NCBI GenBank assembly: GCA_021604865.1
Contig: BQJU01000060.1
Span: forward strand, 1-43,752
DNA from: Saprospiraceae bacterium
GTDB lineage: Bacteria > Bacteroidota > Bacteroidia > Chitinophagales > Saprospiraceae
Direction: 5' to 3'
DNA: 43,752 bases
Position 1 is the first letter of the stretch. Every line of letters begins with the position of its first letter. This document shows positions 35,144 to 43,087 of this stretch, piece by piece. The translations under genes were made by a program, and so were the position numbers. The notes beneath the pieces were generated by a model. That model was not told the DNA's origin. It saw only the letters and a program-made list of their open reading frames with translations, and did no database searches.

Positions 35144-35170
35144 CACCGCAGAGGCGCTAAGGACGCGGAG
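35144..35170. repeat. CACCGCAGAGGCGC-type dispersed repeat
   Basis: The 27 bases starting CACCGCAGAGGCGCTAAG and ending GGACGCGGAG form a wording I recall from intergenic regions of many environmental bacteria. It shares GGACGC-GAG with the inverted repeat at 27688-27758. A weak TTGCC-TTTC-GGCAA hairpin at 35110-35123 followed by a T-run at 35137-35143 precedes it and could end the AarF transcript. Confidence 0.4.
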
Positions 35171-35246
35171 TATTTTATTGAAATTCAATTCTTTATACAC
35201 TTTGCTAGACACTCCCGTTAAAGATAAAGGTGACCCATGCACCACA

Positions 35247-35750
35247 TCACCCTCTCACTTCTATCCCCAACACTTCAAAATACGCATCCCAATACCTGAA
35301 GAAGTTGCCCGATTTAAGCATCTGCCCAATTTCATGAGGGAATCGGAAATCAACCTCATCAACTTCTTCGGTTGGTTTGAAATGTTTCAGGAAATCTGAA
35401 CTGACCGTCGTTTTCCAAAGATCAACAAAGTGATTGTTGCGATTAAAACGTTTGACAAAATGAAATTTTTCTGGTTGTAAATCCAGGCCTAACTCCTCTT
35501 TTGTCTCTCTTCTTACTGCTTGCAGGCTGGATTCGCCAACGATAGCTGAGCCGCCTGTTGCTGCCCAGACCCCGGGATAGCTAGCCAGGGTTTTCGCCCG
35601 CTTTTGAATCAGGTATCGTCCTTTTTCATCCGTTAACCACAGGTGGATGACTAGATGAAAATAACCCGGTGGCATTGGTTCTCCACGTAGGTGGATTTTA
35701 TCGGTTAACTGGCCGTCGGGAGTGTAGAGGTTCCATTTTTCTGTGGTCAT
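35247..35750 (-). CDS. Nudix hydrolase
   Basis: A 167-residue cytoplasmic hydrolase of nucleoside-diphosphate-linked compounds or isopentenyl-diphosphate isomerase-like substrates. The Nudix box Gx5Ex7REUxEExGU is complete at residues 67-89: GSAIVGE, then RETKEELGL (E73, R81, E82, E85, E86 and G88 all present). The N-terminal EKWNLYTPDGQLTDKIHLRGEPMPPGYFHLVIHLWL and the segment YLIQKRAKTLASYPGVWAATGG are close to the YfcD/IDI-like group. No DNA-binding winged helix is attached. A repeated GCCAAAA inverted motif lies just upstream of its start. Confidence 0.93.
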   Translation of the reverse strand: MTTEKWNLYTPDGQLTDKIHLRGEPMPPGYFHLVIHLWLTDEKGRYLIQKRAKTLASYPGVWAATGGSAIVGESSLQAVRRETKEELGLDLQPEKFHFVKRFNRNNHFVDLWKTTVSSDFLKHFKPTEEVDEVDFRFPHEIGQMLKSGNFFRYWDAYFEVLGIEVRG

Positions 35751-35779
35751 TGGTTGGGAGAAGATTTATAATATAAATG

Positions 35780-35862
35780 GCCAAAACTATGCTTTTTTTA
35801 AGTTTTGGCGGCTTATCTATTTTTATAAACAGCCAAAACAAATCAAAACCTGCACTTTTGGC
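35780..35862. promoter_or_regulatory. Two GCCAAAA/TTTTGGC inverted pairs upstream of the Nudix gene
   Basis: GGCCAAAACT begins at 35779 and AGTTTTGGC lies at 35801-35809, an 8-bp perfect inverted pair. GCCAAAAC at 35832-35839 and TTTTGGC at 35856-35862 form a second pair. The four half-sites share the core GCCAAAA in alternating orientation. They lie 30-110 bases upstream of the Nudix ATG and downstream of the GrpB-type gene. They may be an operator, or hairpins in the transcript. The left pair encloses a run of seven T. Confidence 0.4.
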
Positions 35863-35907
35863 TATTTATCACCAATCTTTAATTTTTTTCTAACTGACAT
35901 TGTAATC

Positions 35908-36444
35908 CTATTTAATCTGCTCCTTTGCCCTATTGATAATCGACTCTACCAACTCCTTTGCCCGCAACTCCTTTAGCAATGCATAAGCCTTTCTGTCCTG
36001 GTTGGTTTCCTTTGCTAAGGCATATTTAAGTTTTCCATACTCCTCCCTGGCCCAATTATGTCTTCTTAAATAGTTGCGAAACAAAAGATGCCGATGTAAT
36101 TCCTGGCTATCCGCTGGACAAACATACAAATGATGTTCTATTTCGTCTAAAACGGGATGTTTGTTTAGCCCCTCATTTCTTTTAAATGCCTCCCGGTTGG
36201 CAATACCTTGGTCACCGTTGTGGTAATATCCGATTTTAGACAAATCGGTCTTGATTGCTATAAATTCAGCATCAGCTGGAAAGACTATATCGATATCAAT
36301 AATTGGTTTTGCAGCTAATCCTGGCACTGAAGTGCTTCCGATATGCTCGATGGCGATTGTATGCCCGTGCAAAGCGCTTTGAAGGACTTCTTTTATCGTT
36401 TCGAAGTGTTGTTTCCATATTGGGTTGTAGGTTTGGATTAGCAT
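35908..36444 (-). CDS. GrpB family protein (nucleotidyltransferase fold)
   Basis: A 178-residue cytoplasmic protein. It shows the GrpB/UPF0157 pattern: W(K)QHFETIKEVLQSAL, then AIEHIGSTSVPGLAAKPIIDIDIVF, where the GSTS and D-x-D lie in the nucleotidyltransferase-like core, and HHLYVCPADSQELHRHLLFRNYLRRHN followed by a helical tail EYGKLKYALAKETNQDRKAYALLKE. The family fold is that of the nucleotidyltransferase superfamily, but its substrate is unknown; it is sometimes fused to dephospho-CoA kinase. Length is normal. The gene stands alone. Confidence 0.92.
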   Translation of the reverse strand: MLIQTYNPIWKQHFETIKEVLQSALHGHTIAIEHIGSTSVPGLAAKPIIDIDIVFPADAEFIAIKTDLSKIGYYHNGDQGIANREAFKRNEGLNKHPVLDEIEHHLYVCPADSQELHRHLLFRNYLRRHNWAREEYGKLKYALAKETNQDRKAYALLKELRAKELVESIINRAKEQIK

Positions 36445-36471
36445 GGCGGGGTCTTATATAAAGATAAGTAA

Positions 36472-37979
36472 TCAATCATTTGCCTGCCAGTTTTTATTGA
36501 TGGATGGAGGATAAAGCTTCGAAAATATCCACCCAAAGATCATGGCAACCAAAAAAGACGGAGCGAGAACGTCCAGTGCCACAAAATAGGCACCAATACC
36601 TTCTATGTTTTGAAATACAAATTTGATCATGATAACGCTTATAAAACCAGAAATCATGGAAGCAATTGCCCCTTTTTCCGAAAAACCCTTCCAAAAAAGA
36701 CTCAATATAATGACCGGGCAAAATGTCGCTGCTATTCCTGACCAGCCAAAGATAATGACCCAGAAAACCTGTCTTTCCGGAGAAACAAGGGCGATGGTCA
36801 TGGCAATACCTAGTGCAACTGCTGCCATAATGACTGTGACAATTCTAGACAATTTGGTGAGCTGATCATCTTTTATTTCAGGATTAAATATTTTCTGATA
36901 AAAATCTCTTGTAATGGAACTTGAAGCAATAACGAGCAAAGAATCAATCGTAGACATAATGGCAGAAAGTACGATGGCGATATAAATTGCTACCAGAAGG
37001 TTGGGCAGGAAATTTTCTGTCATCATATTTAGAACATCAGTTGCCCCAACACCAAAAACAGCTTCGGGATCTTGCCCATTTTCAGTAAAAAGCACTCTGG
37101 CAAGAATACCAATAGTCACGGCAGCGGCATCAGTGAGCAAGGTGAATGCAATGGCCACCCATCTACCTTTATCAATTTCCTTTTCATTTTTAATGGACAT
37201 GAAACGGACATATACCTGAGGCAGCCAAGGAAACCTAGTCCTATCATTGAGAATCCCAGAATAGTAAATAGATTCATCCATCCGTCTTCATTTCCTCCCC
37301 AAATATCAGTCAGGGCAGGATCAATGGCATGCAATCCTTTGGTGATTGACAGTCCATGATCCATCGAAAACCAAACAACTACAGGAAGTAGCACCAACCC
37401 AAAAAACATGAGTAGCCCCTGGAATAAATCAGACCATACCACAGCAACAAATCCTCCTACGAATATGTAGATCAGAACAATAAAAAAACCAATTAAAGCG
37501 CCAACGTAATAGTTGATATCCAGTAAGGACTCAAAAGCTATACCTGTGGCATCAATTTGCGAACTGACATAGATGACTACAAAAATGGATAGAACTGATG
37601 CAGAAAGGATTCTTAACGTATGCGTAGTTGATTTGAAGTGGCTCTCCAGATAATCTGGAACCGTGATCGATCCATAAGCATCAGATTTTCGTTTGAAACG
37701 TTTGGCCATAAAAAACCAGGAGACAAATACCCCCAACAGCTCCCCTAAGACGACCCAGTATGCGGAAAAACCTGCCAGGGCTCCCATTCCTGTCAAACCT
37801 ATGAGTAACCAACCAGACTCTCCAGTGGCCCGAGCTGAAAATGCCACGGCCCAATAGCCCATCTTTTTTCCGCCGACATAAAAGTCACTCATGCTTTTAA
37901 TGCGCCTGGATGCCAGCAGGCCAATTAGAAACAGGATAGACACGTAAACTGCGAGCACAATAAATTTTGTAAGCATCAT
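36472..37979 (-). pseudogene. Sodium:solute symporter (SSS/PutP type), split by a frameshift
   Basis: Two frames together encode one SSS transporter of about 500 residues, the PutP length. The N-terminal part starts at ATG 37979 (MMLTKFIVLAVYVSILF) and includes FYVGGKKMGYWAVAFSARATGESGWLLIGLTG, the start region of PutP-type carriers. It runs to GLGFLG near 37230, where the frame changes. The C-terminal part continues as PQVYVRFMSIKNEKEIDKGRWVAIAFTLLTD and ends near ASKLYPPS-like residues. In PutP-like proteins GLGFLG is directly followed by xPQxxVRFM, so the loss of one base near 37228 restores the family sequence. It is either a real recent mutation or a sequence error. The substrate, probably proline or another organic solute, is unknown. 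Confidence 0.85.
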
Positions 37980-38153
37980 GTTTTGTTTGTTTGATCTCAT
38001 GATGAGATTTCGCTTACAAAATAAAGCCATCCTTTATCCTGTAAACAATTGACCCCTTACTATTAGAATCGGTTAATTGATCTCACACAATGCTCTTATT
38101 CACAAAGCCACCATCTACCTTTACACTGACCAAAGTTGAGTCGGAAGAAGCGT

Positions 38154-39008
38154 TCAGTCCTTCTCTAAACTAGCCAGATATACCTTGGTTTGCTCTATAT
38201 AGTTGGCATTCTTGGCAGCGGTAGCCCATTCGTGTGCTTCTTTGACTGTACGAATCGCCATTTCCCGCTGGCCCTGCGCGGCGTATATTTTGGATTTTAA
38301 TAATCCATAGCGGTAGTTTTGCTCACTTTTTGCCAGGGCGGCATCGATCCATTCCATGGCCTGGTCCAGATCGATATTATTGTGCAAATTGTATTCCGCC
38401 GCACGGAAGTAGATCTGGTCTGAAACTTGTTCGGGTTGCTGTAGCAGTTCTGCCATTTGTGCTTTGATCTTCGCATTGACCTCCAGTTCAATCGGGAACT
38501 TGACCAGGGTATTTTCCCAGGCCAGTTGTAGGTGGCAGGAATTCGTAGTGATATCCGTAAACTGCATCGTAAACGTCTCGACCGTGATGGGGTTGTGGAT
38601 TGGCGCTACGGTAAAGCGAAAGGCATCGTTTTCAGGCTTTACCCGATCGCCCGCAATACTTCGCATATCCGTTTTCTTGTGAATGATGATGGTCCATTCT
38701 TTTTCGCCAGGAATGGTATACAGCGCATAAGTACCCGCAGGCAGATCGTTGCCGGCTATTTTTACCGCTTCCTCAAAGGTCAACTTGGTAGAAGCGTTGG
38801 CACCTGTACGCCAAATTTCTCCGTAGGGTACCAGGTCTCCAAAAACGGTGCGGCCTTTGGCACTCGGGCGGGCATAAGAGAGGGTGATCTCCGTTAAGCC
38901 TACTTCCTGCTTGATTTCGGAAGCTGGACTCAAGGTCGGGGTGCGCAGATTTTGCGCATCCAGGCGTAGAAGACAACTTAATGCGATCAGTAAGATTGTG
39001 TATTTCAT
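38154..39008 (-). CDS. DUF2911 family secreted protein
   Basis: A 284-residue periplasmic protein. Start ATG 39008 gives MKYTILLIALSCLLRLDAQ, a signal peptide; the open frame before it would run through the hairpin at 39028-39076 and is rejected. DUF2911 occupies about residues 20-170: LSPASEIKQEVGLTEITLSYARPSAKGRTVFGDLVPYGEIWRTGANASTKLTF, then GTYALYTIPGEKEWTIIIHKK. The C-terminal 110 residues are helical with tetratricopeptide-like pairs (DLDQAMEWIDAALAKSEQNYRYGLLKSKIYAAQGQREMAI). Function of the family is unknown. It stands alone, with the repeat hairpin just upstream. Confidence 0.9.
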   Translation of the reverse strand: MKYTILLIALSCLLRLDAQNLRTPTLSPASEIKQEVGLTEITLSYARPSAKGRTVFGDLVPYGEIWRTGANASTKLTFEEAVKIAGNDLPAGTYALYTIPGEKEWTIIIHKKTDMRSIAGDRVKPENDAFRFTVAPIHNPITVETFTMQFTDITTNSCHLQLAWENTLVKFPIELEVNAKIKAQMAELLQQPEQVSDQIYFRAAEYNLHNNIDLDQAMEWIDAALAKSEQNYRYGLLKSKIYAAQGQREMAIRTVKEAHEWATAAKNANYIEQTKVYLASLEKD

Positions 39009-39027
39009 TAGGGTGCATTTTTTAGCT

Positions 39028-39076
39028 GTTAGAGCATGTTTGGAGGCCAACCTTCGGGCTGCAAACATGCTCTAAC
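39028..39076. repeat. 15-bp perfect inverted repeat, short form of the dispersed hairpin element
   Basis: Arms GTTAGAGCATGTTTG (39028-39042) and CAAACATGCTCTAAC (39062-39076) are perfect reverse complements around a 19-base centre. The arms and shoulders (GAGGCCAA and GGGCTG) match the element at 4357-4428 read on the minus strand, but the palindromic middle block of that copy is absent and only a few bases are in its place. It lies just upstream of the DUF2911 start. Confidence 0.8.
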
Positions 39077-39143
39077 GGTTCGTGTATGCGGCGGTGCGAC
39101 CTTTTGGGAGCGCTGATCGACATACACATTTATTAGCTACAAT

Positions 39144-40370
39144 TTATTTTACAAAGTACATTTCCATTTCTCCTTTTCCCTTAGCATGAATTTTCCCTCT
39201 GTATTCGCAATCGATATCATTTTTGACAAGTTGATAAGTCGATCCTGAAATATTTATTTTACCGGGTTCTCCTGATGACTCTATCCGACTTGCCGTATTA
39301 ATGGTATCTCCAAAAAGGTCATATCTGAATTTCTTCTTTCCTACTACTCCAGCCACAATAGGTCCGGAATGTATCCCAACTCTCATTCTCCACTTTATTT
39401 CATGTTTCCGATTTCTTTCCTCTAGGTAGTATAACATCTGTTGTGCGGCTTTAATGCAATTAATAGCATGTTCAGTTAACTCCTCTCCAAGACCACATGC
39501 AGCCACATATGCATCACCAATTGTTTCAATTTTTTCAACTCCTGTCTCCTCAACGATTTCGTCGAACCGCCCAAAAATGTCATTGAGCTCATTGACTAAA
39601 GTGATTTCCGAAATGGATGCTACTAACTCCGTAAAACCTTTGAAGTCGGTAAATAGTATAGTTACATTCTTGTGCTTCTGAGGAATTGTTCTACCGGTTT
39701 CTTTTAGATCCTTTGCTACATTTACTGGAAGAATGTTATGCAGAAGATCATCTGTTTTTTTCTGTTCAGCCATTAAGGATTCCTCCGATCTATCAATTAG
39801 AACAGACATACTCCATATAAGTGCGAGACAAATAAATCCAGTAATGCTGATATTAACCACTTGTGATAAATAGGGATCTACTTCATTATAATGACCACTC
39901 ATATTTGATTGAAGTAATACAGTAACAATCAACGTCAAGCAAGCCAATATACTAAAACCATGGGCTAATTTCCTTGCCTTTCGTGGAAAAGTCATGTATG
40001 GCATGATGATTATTAAGAAGCAAATGAACGCAACGCCTGACGAATATCCCAACAAATAAAGAAATAAAAGAACCGATATATACGATGCAATAGTAAGCCA
40101 TATAGTAGCCAGTACCCGCCAACCTTTCTTGTTAAAAATTAATACCATTAGAAACATCAATCCCAACAATGCATTGCTTCCGTAAATTATTGGGGAGCCA
40201 GTGAGGTTAATTGAAATTAGCACCCAAATTGCATTATATATTGCACCTAGAATAGATGCAATATTCGTTACTCGTAAATACCTGATTTCAGGGATAGAAA
40301 AGTCTTTATTAGCACCAATATCAACTATTTTGTGGAAGAATCGGGATTCGTTTTTATCATCAATTGACAT
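39144..40370 (-). CDS. Membrane class III nucleotidyl cyclase
   Basis: A 408-residue enzyme making a cyclic nucleotide. The N-terminal half has about six membrane helices in three pairs (about 35-80, 86-127, 137-155 and 170-192). A short signalling helix (about 195-215) leads to the catalytic domain at 230-408: metal aspartates D242 (LFTDFKGFTE) and D286 (IGDAYVAACG), the transition-state residues N358 and R362 (FGDTINTASRIES). At the purine-selecting positions it has E282 (KIETIGD) and D351 (RYDLFGD). A glutamate at the first is usual in guanylyl cyclases, an aspartate at the second in adenylyl cyclases, so the substrate is uncertain. It stands alone. Confidence 0.93.
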   Translation of the reverse strand: MSIDDKNESRFFHKIVDIGANKDFSIPEIRYLRVTNIASILGAIYNAIWVLISINLTGSPIIYGSNALLGLMFLMVLIFNKKGWRVLATIWLTIASYISVLLFLYLLGYSSGVAFICFLIIIMPYMTFPRKARKLAHGFSILACLTLIVTVLLQSNMSGHYNEVDPYLSQVVNISITGFICLALIWSMSVLIDRSEESLMAEQKKTDDLLHNILPVNVAKDLKETGRTIPQKHKNVTILFTDFKGFTELVASISEITLVNELNDIFGRFDEIVEETGVEKIETIGDAYVAACGLGEELTEHAINCIKAAQQMLYYLEERNRKHEIKWRMRVGIHSGPIVAGVVGKKKFRYDLFGDTINTASRIESSGEPGKINISGSTYQLVKNDIDCEYRGKIHAKGKGEMEMYFVK

Positions 40371-40650
40371 TTGGTTCTTCTTTTTTTCTTTAGATTATTG
40401 ATTGCTTTTTATTGTAGCTAACTCAAAGGAATGCCTGCGCCCCCATCACAAAAAAACCACGCCAGCACCCTGTCGCGCAAACATTTCAGTTGAACGATCC
40501 CGGTGACCAAGAGGTAGCAAACTATTCCTAAAGGGAAAGCCATTTTTCTACTATTGGCTTCACCACAGCCCAATTTAAGTTATTCCAGACAAAGATGCTG
40601 CTGATCTTAAGACGGATTCTAGGATGAAGCAAAGTTCTCCCATAGATTCT
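40371..40650. other. Gene-free gap before the intron remnant
   Basis: I see no reading frame or repeat of note here. A run of eight A at about 40451 is unremarkable. The beginning may be the promoter region of the leftward cyclase gene; the rest may be diverged intron sequence, but I cannot align it. Confidence 0.35.
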
Positions 40651-40654
40651 CTGT

Positions 40655-40957
40655 TTTGTTGCCATTTTACATCGATTAGCAAATATCTATTCGAAGCTAA
40701 AGAAGGTAGATGAGTGGCTACGTAATCGACTGCGTGGAGTAGAACAAGAATGGGCGGATGGGCAGTAGCTCAAAGTCCAATACTTGGAACCACAATAAGC
40801 GTGTCGCTACTTAAACGAAAAGGTTATGTTTCCATGATTGATTACTACTCAAAATTCAAAATTTCGATTTAGTGAACCGCCGTATACGAGACCCGTTTGT
40901 GCGGTGGTGTGAGAGGCGCACCCCATCAGGTAACTCTGGTGGGGCCGTCTACTCGAT
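40655..40957 (+). mobile_element. 3' remnant of a group II intron
   Basis: Two frames recall the C-terminal end of a group II intron maturase: LKKVDEWLRNRLRGV (about 40695-40740), broken by a stop at 40766-40770, and then, in another frame, AVAQSPILGTTISVSLLKRKGYVSMIDYY ending at TAG 40870-40872. Right after comes a domain V-like stem (ACCGCC at 40875-40880 pairing with GGTGGT at 40902-40907, internal GTATACG) and a domain VI-like hairpin (CCCCATCAG with CTGGTGGGG, 40921-40944), ending near CTACTCGAT at 40957. The reverse transcriptase and 5' end are gone, so it is immobile. Confidence 0.75.
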
Positions 40958-40973
40958 TAGCTTCTCGCCTTTT

Positions 40974-41165
40974 TTATCCTGCTTTATATGGATTGAATGT
41001 TACTTGGTCTATTCTTTCCAAAATTCTACCATTGGTAGTGAAAAGTAAATAAAATTTGCCATTTGTGACAACGAAAACGCCTTTTTCTATTTCATTTCCA
41101 TATTCGTCTGTTATTGGCTCTGTTTCAAGTCTCCAAAATGATTTTTCACTTGTTATGGACAGCAT
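40974..41165 (-). CDS. Small hypothetical protein, third gene of the cassette
   Basis: A 63-residue protein without signal peptide or membrane segment. It reads like a small beta-sheet domain: SFWRLETEPITDEYGNEIEKGVFVVTNGKFYLLFTTNGRIL. I do not recognise a family. Its ATG follows directly on the TAA of the upstream gene (TAAATG), so it is translated by coupling with it. The intron remnant ends 16 bases beyond its stop. The protein may be complete. Confidence 0.55.
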   Translation of the reverse strand: MLSITSEKSFWRLETEPITDEYGNEIEKGVFVVTNGKFYLLFTTNGRILERIDQVTFNPYKAG

Positions 41166-41615
41166 TTATTTACTTAATTCATATACTTTAACTGCCAATT
41201 TAGCAAATGCAGGAAGTCCGCGGCTAATTGTTGCTTCAATTACTTTTCCACTTTTAAAATTCCCCATTTTCGCAATATCATCATAAGTCCAACTATTTTC
41301 TTTCATCATGTTTCTAAATCTTTCTCCCCAATTTTTTTTAATTTTTTCCTCCATTTTTGATTTAAAGAATTCCCAAGTCTTATCATCCATTGAGCCATCT
41401 TTGCGGTACATAAGTCGAACAAATTCCAAATTCAATTCCAATTCTGACATATTTGGATTTGTTTCTTTTATCCATTCTCTAGTTCTATTAATTCCCATGT
41501 TAGCAAAATCAGTTGCAATCTTTAACCTCTTTCCTGATGGGAATTTATTAATTATTGCAACTTGTCTTGCAGCGGCTTCTTTGCTTACATTTACTTTTTT
41601 ATTCCAAAATTCCAT
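41166..41615 (-). CDS. Two-part protein of a nucleotidyltransferase cassette, C-terminal HTH-like
   Basis: A 149-residue soluble protein. Its N-terminal half (FPSGKRLKIATDFANMGINRTREWIKETNPNMSELELNLEFVRLMY) matches, as I recall, a small helical family usually found beside AbiEii/DUF6036-type nucleotidyltransferases, with the EKRLKIAxDL and NPDxSExELxxxFVxxxY type patterns. The C-terminal part (RFRNMMKENSWTYDDIAKMGNFKSGKVIEATISRGLPAFAKLAVKVYE) resembles a helix-turn-helix, so it may bind DNA. Its ATG lies 17 bases inside the end of the truncated nucleotidyltransferase gene and the 63-residue gene abuts its stop, so the three were one coupled unit. Its function is unknown; antitoxin or immunity factor is a possibility. 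Confidence 0.6.
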   Translation of the reverse strand: MEFWNKKVNVSKEAAARQVAIINKFPSGKRLKIATDFANMGINRTREWIKETNPNMSELELNLEFVRLMYRKDGSMDDKTWEFFKSKMEEKIKKNWGERFRNMMKENSWTYDDIAKMGNFKSGKVIEATISRGLPAFAKLAVKVYELSK

Positions 41616-41863
41616 AAGTCTTTAATTTTAAAGCATGAACCCAACTTTTAATGTAGGACATATTTAACGATTCATCTAGCAAAAGAAATTTCAAATCTTC
41701 AAGCTGCTTCTCGCTTGGTGTAATATTGTACCATTGCAACTTTGAAATTACAAGATCTTCCTTCGAGCAAATAAAACATTTGACTCCAAAAAAGTCAACT
41801 TCTTCTCTTCTTTCGAATGCTCTCCAATTGTAATCACTATCTTTATACGTCATGAAGTCAAAC
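41599..41863 (-). pseudogene. Nucleotidyltransferase (DUF6036/AbiEii-like), cut by the IS element
   Basis: The frame encodes only the C-terminal 80 or so residues: DFMTYKDSDYNWRAFERREEVDFFGVKCFICSKEDLVISKLQWYNITPSEKQLEDLKFLL and a helix LNMSYIKSWVHALKLKTYGILE. This is the helical C-terminal part of DUF6036-type nucleotidyltransferases. The N-terminal catalytic part (GSxD) is missing because the left end of the IS3 element (41864) lies inside the gene. The missing part is not on the other side of the IS (43088 onward), so the insertion came with a deletion or rearrangement. Confidence 0.7.
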
Positions 41864-41875
41864 TGTACTCTTCCC

Positions 41876-42743
41876 CTAAATAGCAACCGGTAAATAGTAG
41901 AGATCTTGATTTTTCAATTCATACTCCAATGGAGTAAGTCTCTTTAGACTTTTGTGAGGTCTTTCGCTATTGTAGTCGACGGACCAGGCTTGAATATTCT
42001 GGTTGAGTAAAGCTAAGGATTCAAACCAATGCAAGTTAAGACATTCCACTCTTAAAGTCTTGTTCAAACGCTCAATTAAACCATTCTGACTTGGCTTTCC
42101 AGGTTGAATATGAAGTAAGTTGATCTTTCGTTCACTGGCCCAATCTATAAGTTGCTGAGCAATGAACTCCGGGCCATTGTCGCAACGAATGTAGGCTGGA
42201 CGTCCTTCGATAATCGATCACCTGATTGAGCACTTCAATTAAAGTTTTAGCCGAAATACTTCGGTATGCTTGGGTCCATAATGCACGTCGGGAACTTTCG
42301 TCCATAATATTGATGACTCTGACGGCTTTTTGATTAGGCCCTACAATCCAATCACTGACAAAGTCCATAGCCCAGCCCTGATTTACCTGCTCAGGAGCCA
42401 ATAATGCCTGATAAAGCCTTCTAATGCGCGGCCGCCGTGGAACTACACGTAAATGCAGCTGTTCTGCTTTCCAGATTCTATAGACCTTCTTGTGATTCCA
42501 AGGGTGACCTTGTTTGCGCAAATAGAAAAAGATTAGCCAAAATCCCCAGGCTATAAACCGTTTGACGGTCTTGTGAAGCAATTCGGCAATTTGCTGGTCA
42601 AGCTGTTCAGGTCGATGCCCGCTAAGGCGGCTGTAATAAGTCTGGCGACGAAACCCCAGGACACGACAGCAACGGCGTTTACTTTTTTTTCCTTGCTGTC
42701 CGATCTGATCGATCATTTCTTCTTGGCGTCCTGGGTTTGCCAC
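41876..42743 (-). pseudogene. IS3 orfB (DDE integrase) with an internal frameshift
   Basis: The catalytic part of the transposase. The DDE residues are all encoded: D in GWAMDFVSDW, D in RCDNGPEF, E in SQNGLIERLNKTLR. The first frame ends in RRTSSLH (stop at 42132-42134); the correct frame resumes with GRPAYIRCDNGPEF. One extra A (plus-strand T near 42200) explains the switch, since its removal gives DYRGRPAYIRCDNGPEF. The usual start is through -1 frameshifting from orfA at AAAAAAG, 42743-42749. The gene ends 12 bases inside the left inverted repeat. The extra base should block transposition. Confidence 0.88.
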
Positions 42744-43009
42744 TTTTTTAGCATCTCATACCCTTCCTGTAGTATCTCATGATCGATACTCAGTTCTGAA
42801 TACATCTTCTTGAGCCGGGTATTTTCTTGCTCTAATTGCTTAATTTTACGCTTTTCATCATCTTGATTTATGGCCACATCTTTCTTCCATTTGTAAAAAG
42901 TGGCTGGACTGATCTGGTGCTCGCGACAGATCGAATCCACGCTTTGACCACTATCTTGTTTGGCCAAAATGGCCAGCCGTTGGCCTTCAGTAAAATCACT
43001 CTTGCGCAT
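42713..43009 (-). CDS. IS3 orfA (transposase DNA-binding subunit)
   Basis: A 98-residue protein with an N-terminal helix-turn-helix (FTEGQRLAILAKQDSGQSVDSICREHQISPATFYKWK) and a leucine-zipper-like coiled coil (IKQLEQENTRLKKMYSELSIDHEIL), the standard OrfA architecture. Near its end the codons CTA AAA AAG form the slippery heptamer A-AAA-AAG at 42749-42743. A -1 shift there leads straight into VANPGRQEEMIDQ of orfB, so the fused transposase OrfAB could be made. The stop TGA is at 42713-42715. Confidence 0.92.
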   Translation of the reverse strand: MRKSDFTEGQRLAILAKQDSGQSVDSICREHQISPATFYKWKKDVAINQDDEKRKIKQLEQENTRLKKMYSELSIDHEILQEGYEMLKKWQTQDAKKK

Positions 43010-43087
43010 CTGTTTTTGTTTTGAAAGTTAGATAATTTTTTACTAACTCTCTACTTATTTGTGGTTGCGCTTAAGGGGAATAGTACA

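Larger units (their letters stand above)
41864..43087 (-). mobile_element. IS3-family insertion sequence, 1224 bp
   Basis: Terminal inverted repeats are TGTACTCTTCCCCTAAA (41864-41880) and, on the minus strand, TGTACTATTCCCCTTAA (43087-43071), 15 of 17 matching, with the TG...CA ends of the IS3 family. Two overlapping reading frames, orfA and orfB, lie between them. The flanks (AAC on the left, CCC on the right) show no 3- or 4-bp target duplication. orfB carries a frameshift, so this copy is probably immobile unless helped in trans. Confidence 0.9.

Noticed and set aside
35178-35399. A 73-codon plus-strand frame opposite the Nudix gene
   Set aside because: It is the antisense shadow of the Nudix coding sequence, whose motif is complete on the other strand.
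39009-39068. Longer N-terminus for the DUF2911 protein from ATG 39068
   Set aside because: It would translate the repeat hairpin and place the signal peptide internally; ATG 39008 gives a normal signal peptide.
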